Positions 45,601 through 53,818 of a stretch of 64,000 nucleotides of DNA are shown in pieces. Under the pieces are notes generated by a model, which ran no database searches, was not told the origin of the DNA, and saw only the letters and a program-made list of their open reading frames with translations. The translations under genes and the position numbers were made by a program. Positions within the stretch are counted from its first letter, which is position 1. Each line of letters begins with the position of its first letter. The DNA lies in contig OY848922.1 of NCBI GenBank assembly GCA_963693285.1, forward strand, positions 3,646,923-3,710,922, read 5' to 3'. Source of the DNA: Xestospongia muta (lineage: Eukaryota > Porifera > Demospongiae > Haplosclerida > Petrosiidae).

Positions 45601-48600
45601 ACATCTGAATACTGACTTTACTGAGCACAAATGGAACCACTAAGTCCAATCAACTACATTTTACTACTGTAATCTTGTACTACATTGTAGAATGCTAGTA
45701 GTGAGCATTGATAGTAGCCTTGTTTATTTTAAGTAGTAATAGACTCCAGCTAGCCATAGCATTCAATTGATAGATTGTGTTCACATTGGAAATCTGATAT
45801 TGTTTAAATTTGTCTCTTCACTTTTCTTAGATTCATATTGTTATTTCATATATTATGATATTTTTGAAATATATTCTCTCGTGTTATTTAATACTTAAAC
45901 AATTACCCTTGATAATTGACACTATAAATTAATGATAAAAGAAATGGTTTTGAAAAGAAAAGTGAAGAGTGACCATTTGATGACACTTTCATTTACGTAA
46001 TATGTACTAGAGGCTACATCAATATACATACATATATATACTAACCTCATCAGTGTGATTGATATTGACATCATGCTTAAGCAATAAAACAACGACATCT
46101 AAGTGGCCATTTGATGCTGCTATTATCAGTGGACTCCATCCATACTACAATCAATAAGAACAAAATGTAATTAGAGCGACACATTAAGTATCAATTTTTA
46201 ATTACATGTTACTATATTTAACATAATGTATATGTTATGTACATAACATGTACGTATACTTGATATACCGTATAGCGGGTATTATTGGTGGTGAATTTAA
46301 TTTGGTGTACTATACGGTTTGCTACAAGATCGTCAAATCAAAAACCGTCAATAACGTTTCACACTTCATGATCCCAATCTGCCACCCATTTTGTAAATGG
46401 CGTTACTTAGGTATTTTACAAAAAGAACTGTCCTGCCTAATGAAGAACAGTGTGCATTCTTATAACGAAAAGAAATAAAAGAAGCCAAAACGAGAGTTGA
46501 TTTGTGCTTTACATTTGAACTCTTCGCCGAGTATATGTACTCTCTTATATATATGGTGAACTCGCACACAATTAGCAAATGAGAGTTCAAGTGGCATTAT
46601 ATAGTACCCAAAGTACCACCCATCATTAATTATTACCACCCACCTTAGTTACAACAATTATTTTAATAAATCACCAAATTTAAATTTTGTCAAATTTTAA
46701 TTTTGCTTATTTTGATGGCTAACCATCAAATATTTTGACAGCCAATAATATCCACTATATGGTACTGGTCAAATAAAGACTGGTATGCTCACTTTTAAAA
46801 AAATTTAAATGATTATATATAATATGATAAAATGTATGTTCAGAAAAAAGTATGATCATTTCATAAAAAAAAGAAATTTTTAATTCTTTGTCTCAATGTT
46901 GAGTGACTATTGTGGATTTGTTATGTCTTGCTATCAATTTACAAACACTATCTTGACTTAACACTAAAAGTATAATAATAACACACTTACTTCATTAGGT
47001 ATATTAGCATCTGCTTTAGCTTCTAACAGACACTGAACTACATCTGCGAATCCACCACGTGACGCCCAGTATATACTAGTATACATGTACTACATGTAAT
47101 GATAAAAGTAACAGCATAATTATTCATCAATACATAAATAGTACAATAATGACATAGACACATACATTGATATATGTGTATTTACATGTATATGACTATA
47201 ATGATAAGTGATATAATACTAATATGTATTATAAAAATTGTGACCTAATTGGGACAACACATTGCGCCAAAAAATTTTGAACTAGCAGTTGCATATATGC
47301 AGTTACTATGCAGCCGCTTTGTGGATGATGTATACCATCCATGGTATCCAGGAAGATAAGTCATTAAAGTATTTGGATTCCAAAGTCGGTAAATATCCTC
47401 TATAAAATGGCCACATAGCAATCCCATATATGGAACAGTTTAGTCAAATGCTGTGCGACAATATTTTGTACTTTTCCCAAATAATGTCACATTCAGTGAT
47501 ACAAGCACATGTAAAATATGACATAACATAATTAATTTATATCTCATTGAGTAATGTTATCATATCATTAGCTAAATAATATGAAGTGACAACAAATAGA
47601 CTCTACACACAGTGAACAATAAATATATATAATCTGGTCCAGGAACCAATGACCACATAAAGGAAGAAGGAGCATACAACTATGTAAAGACAGTGTTACA
47701 TGAACACGGTTATTGACAATGACCATAATTATAATGATATATTGTAATTATATTCATAGCAAGTGAATCAGATTCATAATTTTACAAGTCTTTCAGATTC
47801 AAAATATAGTCACGACAAGAGTACTGTCAATTTTATAATGAAGTTTGGCTTTTGTATGACAGTAACACACTCCTTCCTCTTTTGTGAAGATACAGGTTCC
47901 CATATAGTGACTTCAAATGTTCAAAAAGCTAATCACTACTATATTAACTAAAGTCTTATTGCGAAATATTTTTGAAATTGTATTACAAAAACAACCTAAA
48001 AGTCAACCATCAGTTTGAAAAAATGGCTCTAATACAATGTGAAGGGTCATTAATGAAAGAATTGACCACACCCCAACAATTGAATAAACAATCAGTGAAC
48101 ATTTTAGCACATTTTGTACACCACATCCAAACATTACAACAAATCTACAAGTTGTACTTGATTATAAAATATTAATACTAATACTCTAATTCATTTTCAT
48201 TTCAATGTAGAGCAATAATATAGATGACTATAAGTGGCCAGACAAAAAGAAAATAGCTAGAATGTCAAACAAAATTGCCATAATGACACCAATAATGACT
48301 TTGTCAAGTTAATAAACATTCAAGCCCCACCCCTTAGCAATAGAGTAAACTATTTATAATATATGCTGTGTCCATTCATTCATATATCTCAAATGTTATA
48401 GATAAAATGTTTTAACTACATGATTAAACTTTGATAAAGACTTTGTAACACACACACATTAATTTATACTAGGTTGATTTAAAGGATATATTGTGATTAT
48501 TATTATAATAACTATAACACTTGTATATCATATATGTAGACAAGAACTCTTATCATAAGACAATATCATCTCTGAATAGTACTATATTGTGACACACTAA

Positions 48601-49732
48601 CGTACCTCATCTTGAGCATTGACATTTGCTCCTTCTTGTAAAGCTCCTTTAATGTCATGTAGTCGTCTATATCTAGAACAGTGAATCAGTGAGTCATCCT
48701 AACAAAGATATCAAAGTTGATAAAGGTAATATTACACATAAACAAGATCATATACAACATAGTTTATAATACAGTAAACATAACATGTGATCTGATTTGC
48801 AAAAAGGGATCACTTCTATCAAAATATTTGTGACCAGATTTGTTAGAAAACCACTGTTGAAACTCATCAAAAAAAGTTTTGCATACATATAGAATAGTTA
48901 TGCATACATAGCGACCGCATGTATACAAAACTGAGATGTTTGAGATGTTTTAACAATGGTTTGTTCACAAAACAAATCACAAATATTTTGAAAGAAGTTG
49001 TCCCTTTTTGGAAATCAGGTCACATATTATAGAAGACATACTATAACAAGAGTACAGTAACTAATAATATAGTATATTGTACTAAGTATAATGGACATGA
49101 CCAATACAAACTAGGAAGTGGATATTGGTCTGGCAGCTGGACCGCTTCCACACGGCTATCTGTCCAGCATTAGCAGTCACATGATTCAAACGGGGTGGGG
49201 CTGGGCTGGGCTTGGCATCAACAATGGCAGCTGAACATGTGTCACAGCGTGATGCAGTTTTTTTCTCCGTTGGTGACATCTTTTCGTCATACACAAGCCT
49301 GAAGGAGAGAATAAAGCAATATGAAGTAGAAAGATCAGTGCAATTTACCCATCGTGATTCGAGAACACTGGAGATAGCAAAGAAACGTGTTCCTGTCCAT
49401 GTTGCGTGTGCAAATAGCCGTGCAGAAGTGATCCGGTTGCCGGACCAATATCCACTTCCTACAAACTATAGGGTCAATTACATATGTTACTTATATTAGA
49501 TCAGATAACCTAAAGTAATCCACCAGGTCATGTTTAGTTTAGACAGAGGGAATATCTTGAATCTGGCTGGATTAGTGAGTGGACAGGACAAAGATGACCA
49601 ATCTTATTAAGTGTTAGTGAGCAAAATCTTTATTTTAGTATATTTAGTATACTTTATAAGTTACTGAACGAATTCGTTATTTTAGTTTATTTAGTATATT
49701 TTATAAGTACTCACCAATCTTCTTTGAGACAT
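32602..49732 (-). CDS. Ankyrin-Roc-COR-Death domain protein (13 coding exons, 1169 codons)
   Basis: Minus-strand gene assembled from splice sites: 49715-49732, 48606-48698, 46991-47089, 46046-46144, 40258-40356, 36720-36792, 34077-36202, 33495-33939, 33403-33447, 33295-33339, 33159-33212, 32855-33109 and 32602-32660. Exon lengths total 3510 nt, phases agree throughout and no stop intervenes. Order: ankyrin repeats (7-160), Ras-of-complex GTPase (about 165-620), COR region (about 620-1017), Ser-rich linkers, Death domain (about 1066-1150). This is the DAPK1-like arrangement without a kinase. Roc-COR proteins are GTP-regulated dimers, and Death domains recruit partners in cell-death or immune signalling; that role is inferred. 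The 6-codon first exon is the least certain part. Confidence 0.85.
32855..33109 (-). CDS. Roc-COR-Death gene, Death-domain exon
   Basis: 85 codons: HLSALVKFVKDVDDWEILG, GVKDAIIKDIKA, RKDMLVKWLKGG and VIEALKAIDENRIVQEIL. The Trp in DDWEILG, the Leu-Gly and the Trp-Leu in helix 5 are typical of Death domains. Donor GTAAAAG, acceptor ATCTTTTAG. Confidence 0.85.
33159..33447 (-). CDS. Roc-COR-Death gene, three small linker exons
   Basis: Exons 33403-33447 (45 bp), 33295-33339 (45 bp) and 33159-33212 (54 bp) are all phase 1 to phase 1, so each can be skipped without a frameshift. They encode EPCSATSGSKTTKQH, DELDQEMLDISSRNI and AHDSDIIHVNSNLPNGPL. No fold expected; a flexible link to the Death domain with possible splice variants. 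Confidence 0.75.
33495..33939 (-). CDS. Roc-COR-Death gene, COR C-terminal exon
   Basis: 148 codons from acceptor TTTTTGTAG to donor GTAAGTT. Contains RQLRYAVLLYSEDLFGSVL, YWIEVYYNG, VICEAISACADILGYDEG and DERQTCWLI. The pattern matches the C-terminal part following COR in invertebrate ankyrin-Roc-Death proteins, as I remember them. Its first 27 bases are the start of the segment copied to 28755. Confidence 0.8.
34077..36202 (-). CDS. Roc-COR-Death gene, GTPase and COR exon
   Basis: Walker A is GPPCVGKT (residues 186-193); the switch II motif DSGGQPQF starts at residue 503; the guanine-specificity loop is probably GTYYDK near 590. Between Walker A and DSGGQ lie about 310 residues, against some 50-70 in ordinary Roc domains. 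The insert is Ser/Thr-rich and contains a duplicated block of about 97 residues. COR follows (PVRWYMFELRLKEEA, HSFGVSLGMDVNDVLKSLSH, PQYLLDLLSALIRV, KVCLPFVSSLFTKHAFL, PLSTTDGVKRYFIP). It is the longest exon by far. Confidence 0.9.
35301..35806 (-). repeat. Duplicated block of about 97 codons inside the Roc GTPase domain
   Basis: 35301-35515 and 35592-35806 are related with a 291-bp offset. Repeat 1 holds PTAVTSTISEKDLNELDSDI and SSDKATRPAISSASPA; repeat 2 holds PTAITSTKSEYDSKELDTDI and SSDEATRPVVSSNSPA. Confidence 0.85.
36585..36636. repeat. TA dinucleotide microsatellite
   Basis: About 25 TA units, in the intron between the last ankyrin exon and the GTPase exon. Confidence 0.95.
36720..36792 (-). 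CDS. Roc-COR-Death gene, ankyrin exon 5 (shortened repeat)
   Basis: DGRTPAELAQSRGYRNIVKLL then IDEA, with the alanine codon completed in the GTPase exon. First and second helices of an ankyrin repeat without the loop; 73 bp, phase 0 to 1. Confidence 0.85.
36905..37606. mobile_element. Small inverted-repeat element (MITE-like), about 700 bp
   Basis: Left end TAATAAAAGGCACTAAAG...AACCTCACTG and the reverse complement of the right end TAATAAAGGCACTTTTTC...AACCTCACTG agree, so the ends are inverted repeats of some 40 bp. The interior on the minus strand has short open pieces (ENESLKLAKEYSGRRYEG, DAFRKRLKALKKLLP) that may be remains of an ORF. Related end at 32295-32376. Class unknown. Confidence 0.6.
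38831..39240 (+). repeat. Dispersed repeat module, copy 1
   Basis: Matches 39341-39760 (about 85-90 percent by eye) and, more weakly, 43160-43675. Ends at GTATTAA; the next bases CCCATTGATGGGCGGG give TTAACCC as in piggyBac-type tips. Confidence 0.7.
39341..39760 (+). repeat. Dispersed repeat module, copy 2
   Basis: Second copy 510 bp downstream of the first; here the sequence continues past TATTAA into AACAAAGAAC, which shows where copy 1 is interrupted. Confidence 0.7.
40258..40356 (-). CDS. Roc-COR-Death gene, ankyrin exon 4
   Basis: 99 bp, phase 0 at both ends, one 33-residue repeat: DGWTALHWAAYCKRPEIIKI then LITNGADITVVNE. Consensus TALHWAA and NGAD are clear. Confidence 0.9.
40536..40558. 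repeat. GT dinucleotide microsatellite
   Basis: About 11 GT units in an intron. Confidence 0.9.
41058..41100. repeat. CA and CATA simple repeats
   Basis: A CA run followed by about six CATA units. Confidence 0.85.
41290..42471 (-). pseudogene. DDE transposase (IS630/Tc1-like superfamily), N-terminal half with intron, then frameshift
   Basis: Exon 1 (42378-42471) starts MPRKPKRLQKLQIAASLARQ; donor GTAAAT; exon 2 from 42327 (acceptor TTTTAAAG). Exon 2 holds a helix-turn-helix-like region (RTIREWRKAFFDNNG), then SWVNDVLLPNS, TAHKWLHHVGYEYLSPKKG and SFVDGHERSDVVDHRKKFL, a signature of large Tc1/IS630-like proteins in sponges and fungi. A T is missing near 41560. In the other frame the sequence continues with the first catalytic Asp (FHDETIFQANEDEKRQWG), KGTQVMVQKSKGRG and VSDFVSEDGFL. 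The remaining catalytic residues are not found; a degraded tail (YYSGDEQ) reaches about 41290. It lies in an intron of the Roc-COR gene on the same strand. Confidence 0.65.
42480..43160. other. Intron sequence without recognised features
   Basis: A+T-rich; no coding or repeat signal that I can support. Confidence 0.4.
43160..43675 (+). repeat. Dispersed repeat module, copy 3 (diverged)
   Basis: Related to 38831-39240 and to 39341-39850, including the downstream part (CATGTAAATAGT, GATGTAGGATAAGAG). Confidence 0.55.
43680..44230 (-). pseudogene. piggyBac-like transposase relic
   Basis: Minus strand, in order: EEYIKWTKVVIGELEAYIGF, LPSLYHYWKKDP, ISRDNFMEFWRYLQFVDN, CSIDEAMIPFKGPSSTKHY, and after a TA microsatellite, HGFNVWTRADSKNGFVSEFQ. 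SIDEAM(I/V)PFKGR and VWxRADSxNGYV are hallmark segments of the piggyBac DDE core. Several stops and frameshifts. A different element from the piggyBac end at 1-422, as far as can be judged. Confidence 0.8.
43785..43809. repeat. TA microsatellite inside the piggyBac relic
   Basis: About 12 TA units interrupt the coding between PFKG...KHY and NVWTRAD. Confidence 0.9.
44650..44950 (+). pseudogene. Ty3/gypsy integrase fragment
   Basis: Plus strand: HEAHIGIVKMQAIARSYVWW, then DIEEMIQTCVVCQVHT (HHCC zinc finger), then LHPWE, a stop, and MFNERMCFILIDAHS, the segment around the catalytic region. No LTRs or other domains nearby. It is older than and unrelated in position to the elements at 6833-14853. 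Confidence 0.8.
44960..46040. other. Intron sequence without recognised features
   Basis: No coding or repeat signal that I can support. Confidence 0.4.
46046..46144 (-). CDS. Roc-COR-Death gene, ankyrin exon 3
   Basis: 99 bp, phase 0/0: YGWSPLIIAASNGHLDVVVL then LLKHDVNINHTDE. Ankyrin consensus SPLIIAASNGHLDVV. Confidence 0.9.
46991..47089 (-). CDS. Roc-COR-Death gene, ankyrin exon 2
   Basis: 99 bp, phase 0/0: YMYTSIYWASRGGFADVVQC then LLEAKADANIPNE. Confidence 0.88.
47100..48600. other. Intron sequence without recognised genes
   Basis: Short open frames only (47763-47951, 47972-48175), no motifs. Confidence 0.4.
48606..48698 (-). CDS. Roc-COR-Death gene, ankyrin exon 1
   Basis: 93 bp, phase 0/0: DDSLIHCSRYRRLHDIKGAL then QEGANVNAQDE, a slightly short N-terminal capping ankyrin repeat. 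Confidence 0.85.
49111..49461. repeat. Inverted repeat of coding origin in intron 1
   Basis: The reverse complement of about 49111-49162 matches 49411-49461 at roughly 80 percent, mostly transitions. Both arms can encode the same peptide type: DSRVEAVQLPDQYPLPS (minus) and NSRAEVIRLPDQYPLPT (plus). Confidence 0.7.
49224..49499 (+). CDS. ZSWIM3-like N-terminal domain exon
   Basis: Plus-strand frame: MAAEHVSQRDAVFFSVGDIF, TSLKERIKQYEVERSVQF, THRDSRTLEIAKKRVP, then LPDQYPLPTNY. The segment with Lys-Glu-x-Ile-x-x-Tyr-Glu...Val-Gln-Phe...Arg-Asp-Ser-Arg-Thr-x-x-x-Ala-x-Lys-Arg is what I know from the N-terminal domain of ZSWIM3-like and related FAR1-type proteins. I preferred the second ATG (49224) to 49212, but either may be used. 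No splice donor could be fixed, and no SWIM exon follows. It lies in intron 1 of the Roc-COR gene on the opposite strand; probably a relic. Confidence 0.45.
   Translation: MAAEHVSQRDAVFFSVGDIFSSYTSLKERIKQYEVERSVQFTHRDSRTLEIAKKRVPVHVACANSRAEVIRLPDQYPLPTNYRVNYICYLY
49715..49732 (-). CDS. Roc-COR-Death gene, proposed first coding exon
   Basis: ATG followed by SQRRL and a good donor GTGAGTAC, phase 0, matching ankyrin exon 1 in phase 0. It brings the total to exactly 1170 codons including the stop. It is only 18 bp, so a chance match is possible. Confidence 0.55.
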
Positions 49733-49811
49733 TGCAAAACAATGGGCAAGATTGACGGACCACACCCAAGTTATAGAGGTGCGGTTATGACGTTTGCGTG
49801 TGGGATAATTA
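49733..49811. promoter_or_regulatory. Possible bidirectional promoter
   Basis: 79 bp between the proposed start codons of the Roc-COR gene (minus) and a small plus-strand gene, less A+T-rich than its surroundings, containing ATGACGTTTGCG (CRE-like TGACG). Inference only. Confidence 0.3.
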
Positions 49812-50226
49812 ATGATATCTGCTGATCGTGTGGTAAGCTAATCTCTCTTAACTCAAGCTTCTGAACTATCTTCATTATTGTACATACACTATTAACAGCT
49901 GCAGTAACATCTTACTGTCTATGATCTAAAGAAACTCTCAGTAATGTGTAAGCAATATGTCAATATCTGGTATTCACTGTGTAACATATTTCTTTACTCA
50001 GCGGATAATTTCCTATACTTCATAATTCCTATTGGTGTGGTTGTATTGGGATTAAAGTGTTATTTGTTGTGGTGGAGAATACATTATTATCAATAAGTAT
50101 GATGTCATTATAATGTTGTCTGTTAATTAATCCTTACAGAGAAGACAAGCTCAACTTGCTAGGCAAGCCCAGATTAGACAAATAGCAATTACAAGAGCAA
50201 AAAATGCTCTTAATATGAATGTATAG
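49812..50226 (+). CDS. Possible two-exon microprotein gene, head-to-head with the Roc-COR gene
   Basis: Exon 1 49812-49832 (MISADRV, donor GTAAGC), intron of 307 bp, exon 2 50140-50226 after acceptor ATCCTTACAG (RRQAQLARQAQIRQIAITRA, KNALNMNV, stop). Both boundaries are phase 0. The product would be a 36-residue basic, Gln/Arg-rich helix. Exon 2 could instead be the last exon of a longer unrecognised gene. No family known to me. Confidence 0.35.
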
Positions 50227-50229
50227 AAT

Positions 50230-50697
50230 TGTTAACACTCACAGCTGTCCATGTGAGCAAGGGTTACAATACTTGCGCTTTTGTGTCAATATGTCAGTCT
50301 GTTCTAAAAGCATATACAATATGGTAGAGTTTATCACTCCAAAAAATTTATCATATTTACAATACATAATTTTCTATATTATTAACATAGGAATTTTCTC
50401 AAAAATGTGTAATGCAGTTGACTTAAGACCTTACCTTTGTTTATTGTTATACAGACTGACCTGTTAATTAGTGTTAATGTGCTAATTAGACCTTATCATA
50501 TTTAGTCTATACTTCTTTGTTGTCTGGTTACCTTGCTCTTGTTTATTGTTCTTTTATATTGTTCTTTGTTTGTAAACTTTATTTAAGTTCTGTATTTTGC
50601 TATGTGTGTGTGTGTTAAGTCAAAGTTGAGAACACGGAACTCTCTGTTGGTACAGTCGTTGCATTACAAATGCTTCTTTTGAATTTTACTTGCCTTT
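50230..50697. other. Intergenic stretch
   Basis: No feature supported beyond a short GT run near 50605. Confidence 0.35.
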
Positions 50698-53685
50698 TTC
50701 TTATAAGGTCTTCATATCCAGACCAATTTATGAATTATTATATAATTATAATTGTCACATGATCACTTTACTTGTTGAGACTTCAATGAAGAGTGTACTT
50801 TCATGTCTGCTTGTACTTTTTTGTTTCACTAAGAGGTATTTTGTTGGATCTAAAATAATTAATGTTTGATGTTTGTTATGTGAGCTATTTTCTGTAGCAA
50901 ATGTAATTGAGTCAAGTATCTGTACATTCATTATTGTTATGTAGTTATATAACTGAAACAACCACTAGAATGTGTATTGGTTAAAGCATTAATACATGGT
51001 GAGAGGTGTGGTCTTCACTACAACTGTTGTATTAGACAACACCTAAAGTGTATCATTTTGTAAAGAATAAATCTTTAATTTATTTATTCTTGATTGTGAT
51101 CAAAGACAAATTTGTTTAAAGTGTTGACTATATCAAAACATTTGAATTTTAGTGTTAATTTATTATTTTGTTGAATAAATGTATGAATGACTGATGTTTA
51201 CACTTTCATTAATATTATATATACATGTACATGTACCTATTAGATTGTACACTAACTGTGATTATAATAATACATTATATTACATGTTACTAGAACTGCA
51301 GCTTAAACAAGAGCAGCTAGAAGGACTACTTAATCCTACCTTACAAGGATACTTACAAGAACATCTGATGGTATTCATCATATTATAGTGTCTTTAATAG
51401 TCTATCCATCAGGTCAGATTGGGCCAGTACCATCTAACAACTCCATAATGTTCTATTGTTATAACTCCATATGATATTTTACAGATAAATTGATTGATTA
51501 TCAGTTAAAGTGTCCTATTATCTATCATCTTATGATCAAGATATATGATTAAGATACATCAATGAAAGTTGTGAAAGTGGCTGAGGCTAATAAAGTAATT
51601 GGCCCATCTCCAGAATATTCTGTACTTACTACTGCTAATGATGACAATGATGTCTGTTGTTTGTTGTCACAGGAACTTCAACGTCATAAATGAAATAGTA
51701 AGTGAACTAGCTACACAAACTCCACCCATTTCATGTCACTGACTACAACACATCACTATTGTATGTTACATAATTAGTATACTATAAAAGTGACTTTGTA
51801 AATGATTGTGATGACAATGTATCCTACATTACTGTTGATATATAAGACTAACTGATCTGTCATTCAATAGTATGTAGTGTACACAGTCAACACTTCATTT
51901 ATTCATTTTAAGAAAAGATAACCTTTCTTTATTAGCTTTAATTACCTTATACTAAACTCCTCTGTTCATAATATGTAGTGTTTTATTACTGTTAAAAGTA
52001 TAAGTTATGTCTCATGTCCATGTCTTTGTACCTTTGTAGTTTTGTTCAACATGATCATGATATAAACAATTCACTTATCATTGTAGTAATACATAGGGTC
52101 AGACCTATACATGTTTTAGAAAGATGGCTTCATTTTCTACACATATAATAATGTTACTAAACATTATATAATGTGATCAGAATACATACATACATTAGTC
52201 TGTTTGATCAAATTACTGCAGTGATCACTGTGTCTAATTGTTAAAGTAGCATGTGTTGCCATGACAACCATTAAATTGAATTAGACATGCCTTAGTTTTC
52301 ATAATCACTTCATTGTCATTTCACTACAAAGAGAAATAAAATTAACTTACAACTGACTCTGTATGTAATGAGGAGGATATAGTCAAGGTCATAACACCAG
52401 TCTAGTGTGAGTACATGTACATATATTATATCAGTATGGTTCTAATAGTGTTTACAGTTGATATAATAAATTAACCACAAACACTCTAATGATTATCCTT
52501 ATAAGGACAAAATGAATAAGTAATATTCTCAGCTATAAAAACAATGTCAATGCACTACTGCTATATGATATCTGAAAAATACTTAATACTATTGTAATTT
52601 TTTGTATATATCTGTAATACATTGGATGCAATTGCACTTTAATCTCCATGACACATACAATGTTTGCAAATGTCTAATAAGAATCTGAAAAAAATGAAAC
52701 ATATCTGAATAGATTTCAAATATCTAAAGTTCATTGAAAATTGATTGCCAATAGTGGCTATCCTACCTGTCCATAGAACCATAAACCTTAAACTGATAGT
52801 AATCCTAGACATACATATCACAGTTCATGATAGCTTTCCTGGTATTAACAAACATTTGTTTCAAGTAATCTTAGGACAAATTTATGTCCATAACTGATAT
52901 CCTGACCATATGTCAGTTTATATAGTAGATACTAACAGATAGTATTAGTAGTAGTAGGAGTATTATAACTGTGAATAGACATCTATCCATTTATCCATTC
53001 ATTTGTCCCATTCACCCATCAATCTTCAATAGTTTAAGCTATGAGGACACACCTATATTGTCTTGATGATACAGATAGTCACACATTATAAGATTTTAAA
53101 TTCCGCAAATCATTAGTCAAAGAACACAGTACAGACACTACAAACTACTTCAGAGGAAACAGTCCATAGATATGACCACAGCACTAGTACTCATCAATTA
53201 AAAACCACTGACTACAAACAGAATTTGTCCTCATAAATCAGTAAACTATTGTACACATTCAAATACCCTATTTCGTACATTTCCTTATTTAATGTTGCAC
53301 TTAACCTCTCATTTATTTGTCCATCACTACATCCATACTGAAGTTACATAGTTGTCACAATCATATCACAATCATACAAGGTATGACAAGCTTGAGACAA
53401 CCTAGGTTCAGATTTGTGATTAAGTAGTCACTCACAGTCTACCTTGTCATAAAGTTGTAGTGAGTGTTTACTTTTTTGTGAACAACCTTGTACAGTGATT
53501 GTCAATAGTGCTAGCTAGGCGCCTATATATAGCATATCAAATTGTAATCCTAAATCTTTCAATTGACTTAACTTTGTGTATTGTGAAGATTATTAAATAA
53601 TTATCACAAGTCAATACACAATATATATCATGTAGTATATATCTATTCTGTTAATTTTTCAGACTTTGTTTATGTGTATATGAGA
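50698..53685 (+). repeat. Duplicated unit, copy II (partial, most diverged)
   Basis: 50698-50766 matches 4595-4665; after a 470-bp insertion, 51236-51780 continues the match (to about 5200), then 51784-53685 matches 15950-17530. So the left-half and right-half segments are adjacent here too, with the SWIM and THAP genes missing. Confidence 0.75.
51278..51690 (+). pseudogene. Unrecognised plus-strand gene, copy II (three exons, decayed)
   Basis: First piece LLELQLKQEQLEGLLNP, then LQGYLQEHLM (51278-51375) is more complete than in copies I and III. The middle exon (51413-51595) is frameshifted. The last exon (after acceptor TTGTCACAG, about 51671-51690) reads ELQRHK and stop, parallel to ELQNDK in copy I. 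Confidence 0.45.
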
Positions 53686-53818
53686 AACAATACGATGAGA
53701 GTGTCTTGATCCACATGGTGGGCTCTTACTTTATTTAAGACATCGCATACTCAAAGCATCTTCAGTCACTTCTATTGATGATCTAGTACTATGTGTTTGG
53801 ACTAGAACACTCACAAAA
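53686..53818. other. Unique spacer between unit copies II and III
   Basis: No match to other copies and no gene. Confidence 0.4.

Noticed and set aside
46255..46400. ATACCGTATAGCGGGTA motif recalling abundant MITE-like repeats of marine invertebrates
   Set aside because: Only one short instance in the window and no paired end found; too little to call an element.
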